DNA of 12,778 bases from Bacteroidales bacterium (GCA_007130545.1 SLSG01000229.1:1-12778); one strand, 5' to 3'; numbered from the stretch's first letter, positions 5,565 through 12,778 are shown. Notes: generated from the sequence alone by a model not told the origin. Translations and numbers: made by a program.

Positions 5565-7700
5565 ATGAAGATTTACCAAACAAAAGAGATCAAGAACATT
5601 GCCCTTGTCGGCGGCGCCAAAGCTGGAAAAACTACCCTGGCCGAAGCAATGCTGTTCGAGGGCGGTGTGATTAACAGACGGGGCTCCGTGGATGACAAGA
5701 ACTCTGTTTCAGACTACCGTGAAATTGAACTCGAACGCCAGGCCTCGGTATTTTCGACCGTCATGTATGCCGAACATGCCGGGATAAAGATCAATATCAT
5801 TGATGCTCCCGGTTTCGACGATTTCATCGGCGAGGTCGTAGCCGCATTGAAGGTTGCCGATACCGCCATTATGGTGGTGAATGCGCAGAATGGGGTGGAA
5901 GTAGGAACGGAGATTACCTGGAGGCACATCAACCGGCTGGAAAAACCCGCCGTGTTCCTTGTCAACCAGCTGGAACATGAGAAGGCAAACTTTGAAGAGT
6001 CTGTCAGGCAGCTCAAGGCCCAGTTTGGTGACAAGGCCATTGTTGCACAATACCCGGTCAACCAGGGACATGGTTTTGACAGTATTGTGGATGTCCTGAA
6101 GATGAAGATGTATAAGTTTCCTGCCGGTGGCGGGAAAGCCGAGTTGCTCGATATTCCCGCCGGTGAGATGGAAAAGGCAGAGGAATTCCGCCTCGCCATT
6201 ATCGAAGCCGCTGCCGAAAGTGAAGAGGCCCTGATGGAGGTATTCTTTGAGAACGGGACCCTTACAGACGAAGAGCTGGCTCGTGGAATCAACCAGGGGA
6301 TCGCTACCCGTACAATGTTTCCGGTGCTTTGCACTTGTGCCAAGCACAACCAGGGCGTGGGACGTTTCATGGAGTTTGTGGCGGAAAACCTTCCCTCCCC
6401 GCTGGAGGTGGCTCCCACCAAAACCAGTGATGGCGAGGACCTTGCCTTTAATCCGGCCAGTCCGCCTGTTGCACTCGTTTTCAAGACGGCTGTGGAGCCT
6501 CACCTGGGAGAACTTTCCTTCTTTAAGGTATTTGACGGCACCATCACGGAAGCCCAGGACATGCTGAACGCAAACACAGAATCCAAAGAGCGCCTTTCAC
6601 AGCTATTTTTGGTGGCCGGCAAAAACCGCCAGAAGGTGGAGAAGATCATGCCCGGTGATATTGCAGCCACGATCAAGCTTAAGGATACCAATACCAATAA
6701 CACGCTGACTTCGGGGAAAAACCAGGGGACCATGGTCACCCCGATTGAATACCCGGAGCCTAAATTCCGTACGGCGGTCAAGTCAAAAAATTCGGCCGAT
6801 GATGAAAAGCTTGCCACCATCCTGAAGGAGCTCAACAATATTGACCCCACCCTGGTGTATGAGCACTCCAAGGAACTGAAGCAGATCATTTTCTCCGGCC
6901 AGGGAGAAATGCATTTGAATGTGGCCAAGTGGATGATTGAGAACCAGCACAAGGTGGCGATTGAGTTTTATGCCCCCAAGATTCCCTACCGCGAAACCAT
7001 TACCAAACCTGCCAAATCCACTTACCGCCATAAAAAGCAGTCGGGTGGTGCCGGTCAGTTCGGAGAGGTGCACATGATGATCGAGCCCTACATAGAGGGC
7101 AAACCCGACCAGACCGAATTCCCGATCCGGGGCAGGGATGAACAGGCCCTGGCATGGGGAGGAAAACTGATGTTCAATAATTGCATTGTGGGTGGAGCCA
7201 TTGACGCCAGGTTCCTGCCGGCCATCCTGAAAGGGATCATGGAAAAAATGGAAGAAGGTCCGCTGACCGGTTCCTATGCCCGCGACATTATCGTGAACGT
7301 ATACGACGGCAAGATGCACCCGGTCGACTCCAATGAGATCTCCTTCAAGCTTGCAGGCCGGAATGCCTTCAGGGAAGCCTTCAAAAACGCCGCTCCCAAG
7401 ATTATGGAGCCCATTTATGATGTGGAAGTGGTTGTCCCCGAGGAGAAAATGGGAGATGTCATGACCGACCTGCAGGGCAGGCGTGCATTGATTATGGGCA
7501 TGGACAGCGAAGGCGGCTATCAGAAGATTCGGGCCAGGGTCCCGCTGGCGGAGATGAACCGCTATTCAACCAGCCTGAGCTCGCTGACCAGTGGTCGTGC
7601 GACCTACGGAATGAAATTTGCTGAATACCAGCAAGTTCCCTCAGACGTGCAGGACCAGCTGCTCAAAGCATACGAGGAAGAGGAAAAGGACGAAGCATAA
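5565..7700 (+). CDS. Elongation factor G paralogue, EF-G2 type (likely GTPase-deficient)
   Basis: The 711-residue product has the full EF-G layout: G domain (1-~280), domain II (~300-395), domain III (~400-480), domain IV (~485-605) and domain V (~610-690). G1 reads GGAKAGKT (16-23). Switch I reads ERQASV where EF-G has ERGITI. Switch II reads DAPGFDDF (80-87), not DTPGHVDF, so Phe84 replaces the catalytic His. G4 reads NQLE (134-137), not NKxD. Domain IV keeps the tip signature SGGAGQFGEV and His585 (HPVDSNE), the equivalent of the tip His needed for tRNA translocation. Such paralogues occur beside canonical EF-G in Bacteroidota. In Bacteroides thetaiotaomicron, EF-G2 was reported to support translation without GTP hydrolysis and to accumulate under carbon starvation. 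The present protein looks like its orthologue (inference). The gene stands alone between a 188 bp gap and a strong terminator. The start ATG 5565 directly precedes the G-domain strand. Confidence 0.9.
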   Translation: MKIYQTKEIKNIALVGGAKAGKTTLAEAMLFEGGVINRRGSVDDKNSVSDYREIELERQASVFSTVMYAEHAGIKINIIDAPGFDDFIGEVVAALKVADTAIMVVNAQNGVEVGTEITWRHINRLEKPAVFLVNQLEHEKANFEESVRQLKAQFGDKAIVAQYPVNQGHGFDSIVDVLKMKMYKFPAGGGKAELLDIPAGEMEKAEEFRLAIIEAAAESEEALMEVFFENGTLTDEELARGINQGIATRTMFPVLCTCAKHNQGVGRFMEFVAENLPSPLEVAPTKTSDGEDLAFNPASPPVALVFKTAVEPHLGELSFFKVFDGTITEAQDMLNANTESKERLSQLFLVAGKNRQKVEKIMPGDIAATIKLKDTNTNNTLTSGKNQGTMVTPIEYPEPKFRTAVKSKNSADDEKLATILKELNNIDPTLVYEHSKELKQIIFSGQGEMHLNVAKWMIENQHKVAIEFYAPKIPYRETITKPAKSTYRHKKQSGGAGQFGEVHMMIEPYIEGKPDQTEFPIRGRDEQALAWGGKLMFNNCIVGGAIDARFLPAILKGIMEKMEEGPLTGSYARDIIVNVYDGKMHPVDSNEISFKLAGRNAFREAFKNAAPKIMEPIYDVEVVVPEEKMGDVMTDLQGRRALIMGMDSEGGYQKIRARVPLAEMNRYSTSLSSLTSGRATYGMKFAEYQQVPSDVQDQLLKAYEEEEKDEA

Positions 7701-7721
7701 TACCTCTGCTTCCAACCATGT

Positions 7722-7751
7722 ACCCGGTTTGTTCGCAAACCGGGTTTTTTT
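7722..7751 (+). terminator. Intrinsic terminator after the EF-G2-like gene
   Basis: A 10 bp perfect stem, ACCCGGTTTG (7722-7731) with CAAACCGGGT (7736-7745), closes a TTCG tetraloop and runs into seven T (7745-7751). It lies 21 bp after the stop codon. This is a textbook rho-independent terminator and separates the elongation factor gene from the transporter gene. Confidence 0.95.
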
Positions 7752-7782
7752 GTGCAGACCTGGTTCATTTTAGGGGGAACCC

Positions 7783-7811
7783 TTTGTCGAAATAAAAAAA
7801 TTGTATTTTTG
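7783..7811 (+). promoter_or_regulatory. Bacteroidota sigma-ABfr-type promoter for the AbgT transporter gene
   Basis: TTTG (7783-7786) and TATTTTTG (7804-7811) match the -33 TTTG and -7 TAnnTTTG consensus, separated by 17 bp of A-rich sequence. It follows directly on the terminator of the previous gene. The -7 element ends 6 bp before ATG 7817, so the expected transcription start falls at or within a few bases of the start codon. Confidence 0.78.
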
Positions 7812-7816
7812 TCCCC

Positions 7817-9400
7817 ATGACGAAAGAGAATGAGGCTCCGGGAGTGGGCAAGGCCAACCTCGCTGCCGATCCGGGTCAACCGGCAGATACCGGCTCAAAA
7901 GGTTTTTTACGTTGGGTCGAGGAAATGGGCAACAAGTTGCCCCATCCTTTCTGGATGTTTGTTTGGATATGCATCATCATCGTTTTGGTCAGCGGACTTA
8001 CCGCCTTTTTAGGGGTGAGTGCCGTACACCCGGATACTGGTGAGATGGTGGAAGCCCAAAACCTGATCTCCGGGGAGGGTCTGCGCAGGTTTCTGGAGGA
8101 GATGGTGACCAATTTTGCGCATTTTGCGCCATTCGGACTGGTTCTCGTGATGCTGATGGGAGTGTCGATTGCTGAGCGCAGCGGGCTGCTGGCGGTGGCA
8201 TTGCGTACGGTTGCCTTTTCCGTGCCCAAGAAGATCGTTCTGCCGGTGATCTTTATCATCGGGGCTTGCGGAAATATAGGGTCGGATGCCGGGATCGTCA
8301 TTGTACCGCCCATCGCGGCGCTGATCTTTACGCAGATGGGTTTGCACCCCATTGCCGGATTGGTGGCCGGGTATGCCGGGGCCACGGCGGGGTTTACGGC
8401 CAATTTTTTCATTGCCGGAACGGATGTGTTGCTGGCTGGAATCAGCACCCAGATCACCAGCCAGATGCCGAATCCCATGGAAGTGAGTGCCACGGCCAAC
8501 TGGTACTTTATGATTGCCTCCACCTTCCTCCTGGGCATCGGGGGTGCCTTTATCGCCCGCCGCTTCACCATCCCGCGCTGTCAGGTTTTTTCCATCGCCA
8601 CAGATGTGGATATGCAGGTGAGTGATGGCAAACTGAGCCCACTGGAGAAAAAGGGCCTGCAAAGGGCCGGCCTTGCCTTGCTGGTTTATTCGGTGGTAAT
8701 CATCCTGCTGGTCGCCCCTGCCGGGGCACCTCTGAGGAACCAGGTTACCGGGGGGATCGTGCCCTCCCCGTTTTTAAGGGGACTCATCCCGATTCTGTTC
8801 TTCTTCTTTGCCATTCCCGGTTATTTCTATGGCAAGGTAACGGGTGCGATTAAGGTGCCCAACGATATTCTCAGGCAGATGGAGCACGGGATGAAGGAGT
8901 TGTCGGGCTATATTGTACTGATGCTTGTCGTGGCGCAGTTCATCAATCTGTTCAGCTGGTCCAACCTGGACACCATCCTTGCCATCGGGGGGGCGGAAGT
9001 TCTGAAGTCAACCGGGCTCACCGGACCGGTAATGTTTACCCTGTTTATGTTGCTGATCGCCCTGCTGAACATCTTTCTTGGAAGTGGTTCCGCCAAATGG
9101 GCCATCTTTGCCCCGATCTTCATCCCGATGCTGGCCCAGCTCAACTACAGTCCGGCTTTCGTACAGCTGATGTACCGGGTCGGGGACTCCATTACCAATT
9201 GTGTGACGCCGCTTTACGTTTACTTCCCACTGCTGCTTGGCTGGATTCACAAATACAACAAGAACATCGGCATCGGGACGATCGTGTCCTTACTGATCCC
9301 CTACGCCGTAATCCTTTTCATCATGTGGGTGGTGATGCTATTTGTATGGTATGGACTCGGACTTCCCATCGGGGTGGGTGAAGGAATCTATATACAGTAA
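7817..9400 (+). CDS. AbgT-family transporter (p-aminobenzoyl-glutamate / antimetabolite)
   Basis: An inner-membrane protein of 527 residues with many hydrophobic segments, starting around residue 45. Characteristic AbgT sequences are KLPHPFWMFVWICI (40-53), GNIGSDAGIVIVPP (152-165), AGATAGFTANFFIAGTD (187-203), GSGSAKWAIFAPIFIPML (422-439) and RVGDSITNCVTPLYVYFPLL (454-473). The two repeated re-entrant regions expected of this fold are thus present. E. coli AbgT imports p-aminobenzoyl-glutamate, a folate breakdown product; the homologues MtrF and YdaH have been reported to export sulfonamides. Which applies here is unknown. ATG 7817 gives a polar N-terminal tail of about 30 residues. GTG 7844 or ATG 7922 would also keep the core, and the promoter position makes a downstream start worth considering. 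The gene converges with nrdJ, 41 bp away. Confidence 0.93.
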   Translation: MTKENEAPGVGKANLAADPGQPADTGSKGFLRWVEEMGNKLPHPFWMFVWICIIIVLVSGLTAFLGVSAVHPDTGEMVEAQNLISGEGLRRFLEEMVTNFAHFAPFGLVLVMLMGVSIAERSGLLAVALRTVAFSVPKKIVLPVIFIIGACGNIGSDAGIVIVPPIAALIFTQMGLHPIAGLVAGYAGATAGFTANFFIAGTDVLLAGISTQITSQMPNPMEVSATANWYFMIASTFLLGIGGAFIARRFTIPRCQVFSIATDVDMQVSDGKLSPLEKKGLQRAGLALLVYSVVIILLVAPAGAPLRNQVTGGIVPSPFLRGLIPILFFFFAIPGYFYGKVTGAIKVPNDILRQMEHGMKELSGYIVLMLVVAQFINLFSWSNLDTILAIGGAEVLKSTGLTGPVMFTLFMLLIALLNIFLGSGSAKWAIFAPIFIPMLAQLNYSPAFVQLMYRVGDSITNCVTPLYVYFPLLLGWIHKYNKNIGIGTIVSLLIPYAVILFIMWVVMLFVWYGLGLPIGVGEGIYIQ

Positions 9401-9402
9401 GG

Positions 9403-9439
9403 GGGCCTTTACCTGGACACAACTAGGGCCTGTACCTGG
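9403..9439. repeat. 14 bp direct repeat in the convergent gap between the AbgT gene and nrdJ
   Basis: GGGCCTTTACCTGG (9403-9416) and GGGCCTGTACCTGG (9426-9439) differ at one base and lie 23 bp apart. They fill most of the 41 bp between the two converging stop codons. In addition GTAAGG (9397-9402) and CCTTAC (9440-9445) form an inverted repeat spanning both stops. No T-tract follows on either strand, so it is not a classical terminator, though some role in ending the two transcripts is possible. Confidence 0.5.
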
Positions 9440-9441
9440 CC

Positions 9442-12120
9442 TTACCCGCATTTGCTTTCCCCGCAATTGGTGCAGGTCAGGCATCCTTCCTGATAAATCA
9501 CGCTTTCCTGCTTGCAGTTCCTGCAGGTTCTTCCCTGGGCCTTGGTGCCGTCGGGAATGAACTTTTTAAGGGCACGGACCACCCCGTTCTTCCAGGTGTG
9601 CAGCCGGTCACTGTCCAGGTTCAGGTCTTCGATGACGTCGATCACCGATGGCAGTGGCATGCCATGACGCAGTACGCCGGAGATCAGCTTGGCATAGTTC
9701 CAATACTCCTTGTGAAAGGACCTTGAAAGGCCTTCGATGGTCACCTTGTACCCGTCCCGGTCCAGAAACTGGAAGTCATAGCGCTTTTCCCCGTTATCCA
9801 GCCGGTTTTTGATCACCCATCCCTTGTCCACATAAGAGGGGAGGTAGAACCCTTCCGCCTTTCCGGTAAACACTTCATAGGGGCGTTCGTGCAGGATACC
9901 CACCACGGCCAGCCATTTTTCGGAGTCGTTATTGAAGCGCACGATCTCTGATTCCAGCTCCTTTGGCCGTTTCGGGGCAGTGGTCTCCTTGAATTCATTG
10001 TTGTCGGCTTTGGTTTCCTTGACAAGCACCCCTGAACGGGAGCCGTCACGGTACACGGTAATGCCTTTGCATCCGCTTTTCCATCCGGTTTCATAAATTC
10101 TGCCCACCATCTCTTCGGTTACGTCTTCCGGTACATTGACCGTAACACTGATGGAGTGGTCCACCCACTTCTGAACTGCCCCCTGCATGCTGACCTTGGC
10201 AACCCAGTCCACATCATTCGCCGTGGCCTTGTAGAACGGGGATTGTTCGATGATGGCATCCAGGGCATTGTCTTTCAGGCGTCTGACCTCCTCTACGTCG
10301 TACCCGTTCACCTTAAGCCAGTCCACGAAGCGGTGGTGGAATACGTTGAACTCTTCCCAGTGGTCGCCTACCTCATCCACAAAGTCTACACGGACGTTCT
10401 TGTCGTTGGGATTCACCTTTTTTCGTCTTTTGTAAGACACCATGAACACCGGCTCGATCCCTGAGGTGGTCTGGGTTAGCAACGAAACACTGCCAGTGGG
10501 GGCTATGGTCAGCAGGGCGATATTTCGTCGCCCCTTGGTGGTCATTTCCTGATAAAGACCGGGATCGGCCTCTTTCAAACGTTGAATGAAGGGATTCTTC
10601 TCTTCACGTTTCGCATCATAGAGGGGGAAGGCTCCACGTTCATCAGCCAGCCTGGCAGATGAGCGGTAAGCCTCCAATGCCAGGGTTTTGTGTATGTTGA
10701 CGGAAAATGCGGTGGCTTCTTCCGTGCCGTAACGGAAACCGAGGGCAGCCAGCATGTCTCCCTCCGCGGTGATCCCAATCCCGGTACGACGCCCCTCGAT
10801 GCACTTGGCACGGATCTTCTTCCAAAGGCTGATCTCCACACTTTTCACCTCATTTGCTTCGGGGTCTGCCTGGATCTTGTTAAGTATCACGTCGATTTTT
10901 TCCAACTCAAGGTCTATGATGTCGTCCATGATCTTCTGGGCATGGCCTACATGCTCCTTGAAAAGGGACATGTCAAAGGTCGCGGCCGGCGTAAAGGGAT
11001 CCTTTACGTAACTGAACAGGTTGATGGCCAGCAGCCTGCAGCTGTCGTATGGGCAAAGCGGGATCTCTCCGCAGGGGTTTGTCGATACAGTGGTAAAGCC
11101 CAGGTCGGAATAACAATCCGGAACCGATTCGCCAATGATGGTATCCCAGAACAGGATGCCGGGCTCGGCCGATTTCCAGGCATTGTGGACGATCTTTTTC
11201 CACAACTCCCGGGCCCTGATCTTTTTCTCATACTTCGGCTTCTCAGCGTTAATAGGGTATTGCTGTGCGAACTCCTTGTCTTCAAGCACCGCCTGCATAA
11301 ATGCATCCGTGATCTTGACCGACACATTGGCCCCGGTAACCTTCCCCTGTTCCAGCTTTGCATCGATAAACCCTTCCGCATCCGGGTGTTTGACAGACAC
11401 GGTAAGCATCAGCGCGCCCCGGCGTCCATCCTGGGCCACCTCTCTGGTGGAATTCGAATAACGTTCCATGAAGGGGACCAGGCCGGTCGAGGTCAGTGCA
11501 CTATTTTTCACCGGGCTGCCCTTGGGGCGGATATGCGAGAGGTCGTGCCCTACACCGCCCCGGCGTTTCATCAGTTGGACCTGCTCCTCATCGATCTTCA
11601 TGATGCCGCCGTAAGAGTCTGCCTCCCCCTTGTTCCCAATCACAAAGCAATTGGAAAGCGATCCGATCTGGTAAGGGTTTCCGATACCTGCCATGGGACT
11701 GCCCTGGGGTACGATGTATTTAAAGTTGCGGAGCAGATTGAACACCGCTTCCTCATCCATCGGATTCGCATAATGTTTCTCAATGCGGGCGATCTCCCGG
11801 GCAATGCGCCTGTGCATATCGTCCGGTGTAAGCTCGAAAAGGTTTCCGGCAGAATCCTTCAGCGCATACTTGTTGACCCAGACGCCAGCCGCAAGGCTGT
11901 CCCCGCCAAAATACTCCGTGGTCTTCTTCAGGGCCTCATTAAAATCATACACCTGCCGCTCAACGACCGCTTCCCTGGTATCTGTAATCTCATCCATATA
12001 TTCCTCCTCTGCCGGTTCCGGCCTGTTACGCTGTCCGATCATGTCATTGTAGATGTTCTCTGCTTCCTGTATTGAGATCTTCTTTTCTGCCGTAGTTTTA
12101 GTAACAGGCTTTTCGTCCAT
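9442..12120 (-). CDS. nrdJ: Adenosylcobalamin-dependent (class II) ribonucleotide reductase
   Basis: This enzyme reduces ribonucleotides to deoxyribonucleotides with a thiyl radical generated from adenosylcobalamin, independently of oxygen. The product has 892 residues. SLSNC supplies Cys158 and NPCGEIPL (348-355) supplies Asn348, the radical Cys350 and Glu352. Cys361 lies 11 residues after Cys350, as the redox partner does in the Lactobacillus enzyme. APTGSVS (540-546) is part of the phosphate-binding region. An N-terminal extension of about 60 residues rich in Glu and Lys precedes the catalytic barrel. After the core (to about residue 700) come a domain of about 130 residues and a Cys-rich end with Cys866, 869, 880, 883, 886 and 891. 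The first four look like a zinc ribbon, and the final CGESKC is a likely swinging redox pair. The start ATG (12118-12120) is the first in frame and has no clear Shine-Dalgarno. The stop is TAA (9442-9444). It is a single gene, with prfB 266 bp upstream on the same strand. Confidence 0.97.
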   Translation of the reverse strand: MDEKPVTKTTAEKKISIQEAENIYNDMIGQRNRPEPAEEEYMDEITDTREAVVERQVYDFNEALKKTTEYFGGDSLAAGVWVNKYALKDSAGNLFELTPDDMHRRIAREIARIEKHYANPMDEEAVFNLLRNFKYIVPQGSPMAGIGNPYQIGSLSNCFVIGNKGEADSYGGIMKIDEEQVQLMKRRGGVGHDLSHIRPKGSPVKNSALTSTGLVPFMERYSNSTREVAQDGRRGALMLTVSVKHPDAEGFIDAKLEQGKVTGANVSVKITDAFMQAVLEDKEFAQQYPINAEKPKYEKKIRARELWKKIVHNAWKSAEPGILFWDTIIGESVPDCYSDLGFTTVSTNPCGEIPLCPYDSCRLLAINLFSYVKDPFTPAATFDMSLFKEHVGHAQKIMDDIIDLELEKIDVILNKIQADPEANEVKSVEISLWKKIRAKCIEGRRTGIGITAEGDMLAALGFRYGTEEATAFSVNIHKTLALEAYRSSARLADERGAFPLYDAKREEKNPFIQRLKEADPGLYQEMTTKGRRNIALLTIAPTGSVSLLTQTTSGIEPVFMVSYKRRKKVNPNDKNVRVDFVDEVGDHWEEFNVFHHRFVDWLKVNGYDVEEVRRLKDNALDAIIEQSPFYKATANDVDWVAKVSMQGAVQKWVDHSISVTVNVPEDVTEEMVGRIYETGWKSGCKGITVYRDGSRSGVLVKETKADNNEFKETTAPKRPKELESEIVRFNNDSEKWLAVVGILHERPYEVFTGKAEGFYLPSYVDKGWVIKNRLDNGEKRYDFQFLDRDGYKVTIEGLSRSFHKEYWNYAKLISGVLRHGMPLPSVIDVIEDLNLDSDRLHTWKNGVVRALKKFIPDGTKAQGRTCRNCKQESVIYQEGCLTCTNCGESKCG

Positions 12121-12251
12121 GGCGGCTGCATTTTTTACTTATTGTCGGAAAAAAAACACGTCGGGGAAAACAAAAATTCAAATGTGAAATTTTGTTAAAA
12201 TGACGCATTAAACAGCGAAGATAAAAAACAAATCGCTCGGATAAAATGCTA

Positions 12252-12282
12252 GGTTATTAACAAAGCTTGAAAGTTATTAACC
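12252..12282. promoter_or_regulatory. Operator-like dyad: two GTTATTAAC palindromes 20 bp apart
   Basis: GTTATTAAC occurs at 12253-12261 and again at 12273-12281. Each is a palindrome (GTTA-N-TAAC), and outer bases extend it to GGTTA...TAACC across 31 bp. Centre-to-centre spacing is 20 bp, about two helical turns, as expected for two dimers bound on one face of the DNA. It lies about 130-160 bp upstream of the nrdJ start. The binding protein is unknown to me, and it does not fit the NrdR box pattern. Confidence 0.5.
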
Positions 12283-12359
12283 GCAGGACGGTAAGTGGCT
12301 GGGAAGAAACCCACTACAGCATTTTAATCAAGCGTTTAATGAAGCCAGGCTCCATGTGT

Positions 12360-12386
12360 TTAAAAACCAGCGCTTTGTGTTTTTAA
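12360..12386 (-). terminator. Possible weak terminator after prfB
   Basis: TTAAAAAC (12360-12367) and GTTTTTAA (12379-12386) form an 8 bp stem around an 11-base loop and abut the prfB stop codon. Read on the minus strand, the 3' arm supplies five T. The stem is almost all A/T, so as an intrinsic terminator it would be weak. Confidence 0.3.
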
Positions 12387-12778
12387 CTATGCGAACTCGA
12401 TCAGAAAAGCCTTGATAAAATCATCCAGCTCTCCGTCCATTACGAGCTGAACATTGGATGTCTCCACCCCCGTCCGTAGGTCTTTCACCATTTTATATGG
12501 ATGGAACACATAGCTGCGAATCTGCGAGCCCCATTCGATCTTTTTCTTGCTGCTTTCCATTTCCTGGAGCTTTTCGCGCTTTTTTCGCAGCTCGATCTCA
12601 TAAAGCTGGGATTTGAGCATCGTCAATGCTTTTTCACGGTTTTGCCCCTGCGAACGCGTCTCCTGGCACTCCACCACCAGTCCGCTGGGTGCATGCCTTA
12701 CCCTGACGGCACTCTCCACCTTATTCACATTCTGCCCGCCCGGGCCGCTTGACCGGAACGTATCCCAGCTCAGGTCTG
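12387..12778 (-). CDS. prfB: Peptide chain release factor 2, C-terminal part
   Basis: The frame is open at the right edge (first full codon 12774-12776), so the N-terminal two thirds are missing. About 129 residues are visible. They begin DLSWDTFRSSGPGGQNVNKVE, placing the catalytic GGQ (12732-12740) that triggers peptidyl-tRNA hydrolysis in the ribosomal centre. The downstream sequence ESAVRVRHAPSGLVVECQ, RSQGQNREKA, WGSQIRSYV and KDLRTGVETSN is typical of release factors; IKDLRTGVET-type endings and a short tail favour RF2 (UGA/UAA) over RF1. The stop is TAG (12387-12389). The site of any programmed +1 frameshift, near codon 25 in many prfB genes, lies outside the window. Confidence 0.93.
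   Translation of the reverse strand, partial: DLSWDTFRSSGPGGQNVNKVESAVRVRHAPSGLVVECQETRSQGQNREKALTMLKSQLYEIELRKKREKLQEMESSKKKIEWGSQIRSYVFHPYKMVKDLRTGVETSNVQLVMDGELDDFIKAFLIEFA

Larger units (their letters stand above)
12121..12386. other. A/T-rich intergenic region upstream of nrdJ
   Basis: A gap of 266 bp between prfB and nrdJ, both on the minus strand, markedly more A/T-rich than the genes around it. It presumably holds the nrdJ promoter. On the minus strand I find only imperfect -7 matches, such as CACATTTG (12178-12185 of the plus strand as its complement), and none with a good -33 TTTG. The notable content is the dyad at 12252-12282 and a hairpin directly after the prfB stop. I see no NrdR boxes and no convincing cobalamin riboswitch. 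Confidence 0.5.

Noticed and set aside
5709..6503. Two minus-strand open frames of over 250 codons within the EF-G paralogue gene
   Set aside because: They lie opposite a well-supported GTPase domain; their translations have no motifs and arise from the low stop frequency of G/C-rich antisense frames.
10690..12075. Long plus-strand open frame (461 codons) antisense to nrdJ
   Set aside because: It is a shadow of nrdJ codon usage: the nrdJ product has clear catalytic motifs, while this translation shows no recognisable domain.
12294..12313. Hairpin-like GTGGCTGGGAAGAAACCCAC
   Set aside because: The arms pair for only 4-5 bp in either register and no T-run follows, so it is not a credible terminator.
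12275..12320. Cobalamin riboswitch upstream of nrdJ (AGCCA and CCTGC words on the minus strand)
   Set aside because: The spacing between the words is wrong for a B12 box, and the other conserved blocks of the class are not found. A covariance-model scan would settle it.
12121..12386. NrdR boxes upstream of nrdJ
   Set aside because: No pair of sites resembling the A/T-centred ACACTATATATTGTGT-type consensus is visible.

Overview
The window comes from a Bacteroidota chromosome, most likely class Bacteroidia. Base composition by eye is in the mid-50s % GC. The lineage call rests on three things: the gene order starch-synthase-like protein / DUF4270 lipoprotein / glmS, which I recall from Bacteroidales genomes; -7 promoter elements of the form TAnnTTTG; and starts that lack Shine-Dalgarno sequences. 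An EF-G2-type elongation factor paralogue and an adenosylcobalamin-dependent ribonucleotide reductase fit an anaerobic or microaerobic member. I see no mobile elements, tRNA, rRNA or CRISPR array; this looks like a stable housekeeping region.

Layout. Positions 1-5376 carry a tight plus-strand series: the 3' end of a starch-synthase-like protein, a DUF4270 lipoprotein, glmS, a flavodoxin-family protein with a signal peptide, and a PfkB-family kinase. Gaps after the second gene are 6 to 31 bp, so they are probably co-transcribed. A possible internal promoter (484-491) and an intrinsic-terminator-like hairpin (566-589) lie at the start of the DUF4270 gene. After a 188 bp gap comes a plus-strand gene for an EF-G paralogue (5565-7700), closed by a very clear intrinsic terminator (7722-7751). 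A strong Bacteroidota promoter follows and reads into an AbgT-family transporter gene (7817-9400), with the start codon only about 6 bp after the -7 element. That gene converges, across 41 bp, with a minus-strand class II ribonucleotide reductase gene (nrdJ, 9442-12120). A 266 bp A/T-rich gap containing a striking dyad of two GTTATTAAC sites separates nrdJ from the 3' part of prfB (release factor 2, minus strand), which runs off the right edge.

How the genes relate. The left group joins amino-sugar synthesis (GlmS) to an envelope lipoprotein and small metabolic enzymes, perhaps tying hexosamine supply to envelope building. The EF-G paralogue has Phe in place of the catalytic switch-II His and altered G-motifs. 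This matches the EF-G2 class described in Bacteroides thetaiotaomicron, which supports translation without hydrolysing GTP during starvation, and it is the most interesting gene here. NrdJ supplies deoxyribonucleotides without needing oxygen, and RF2 terminates translation at UGA/UAA.
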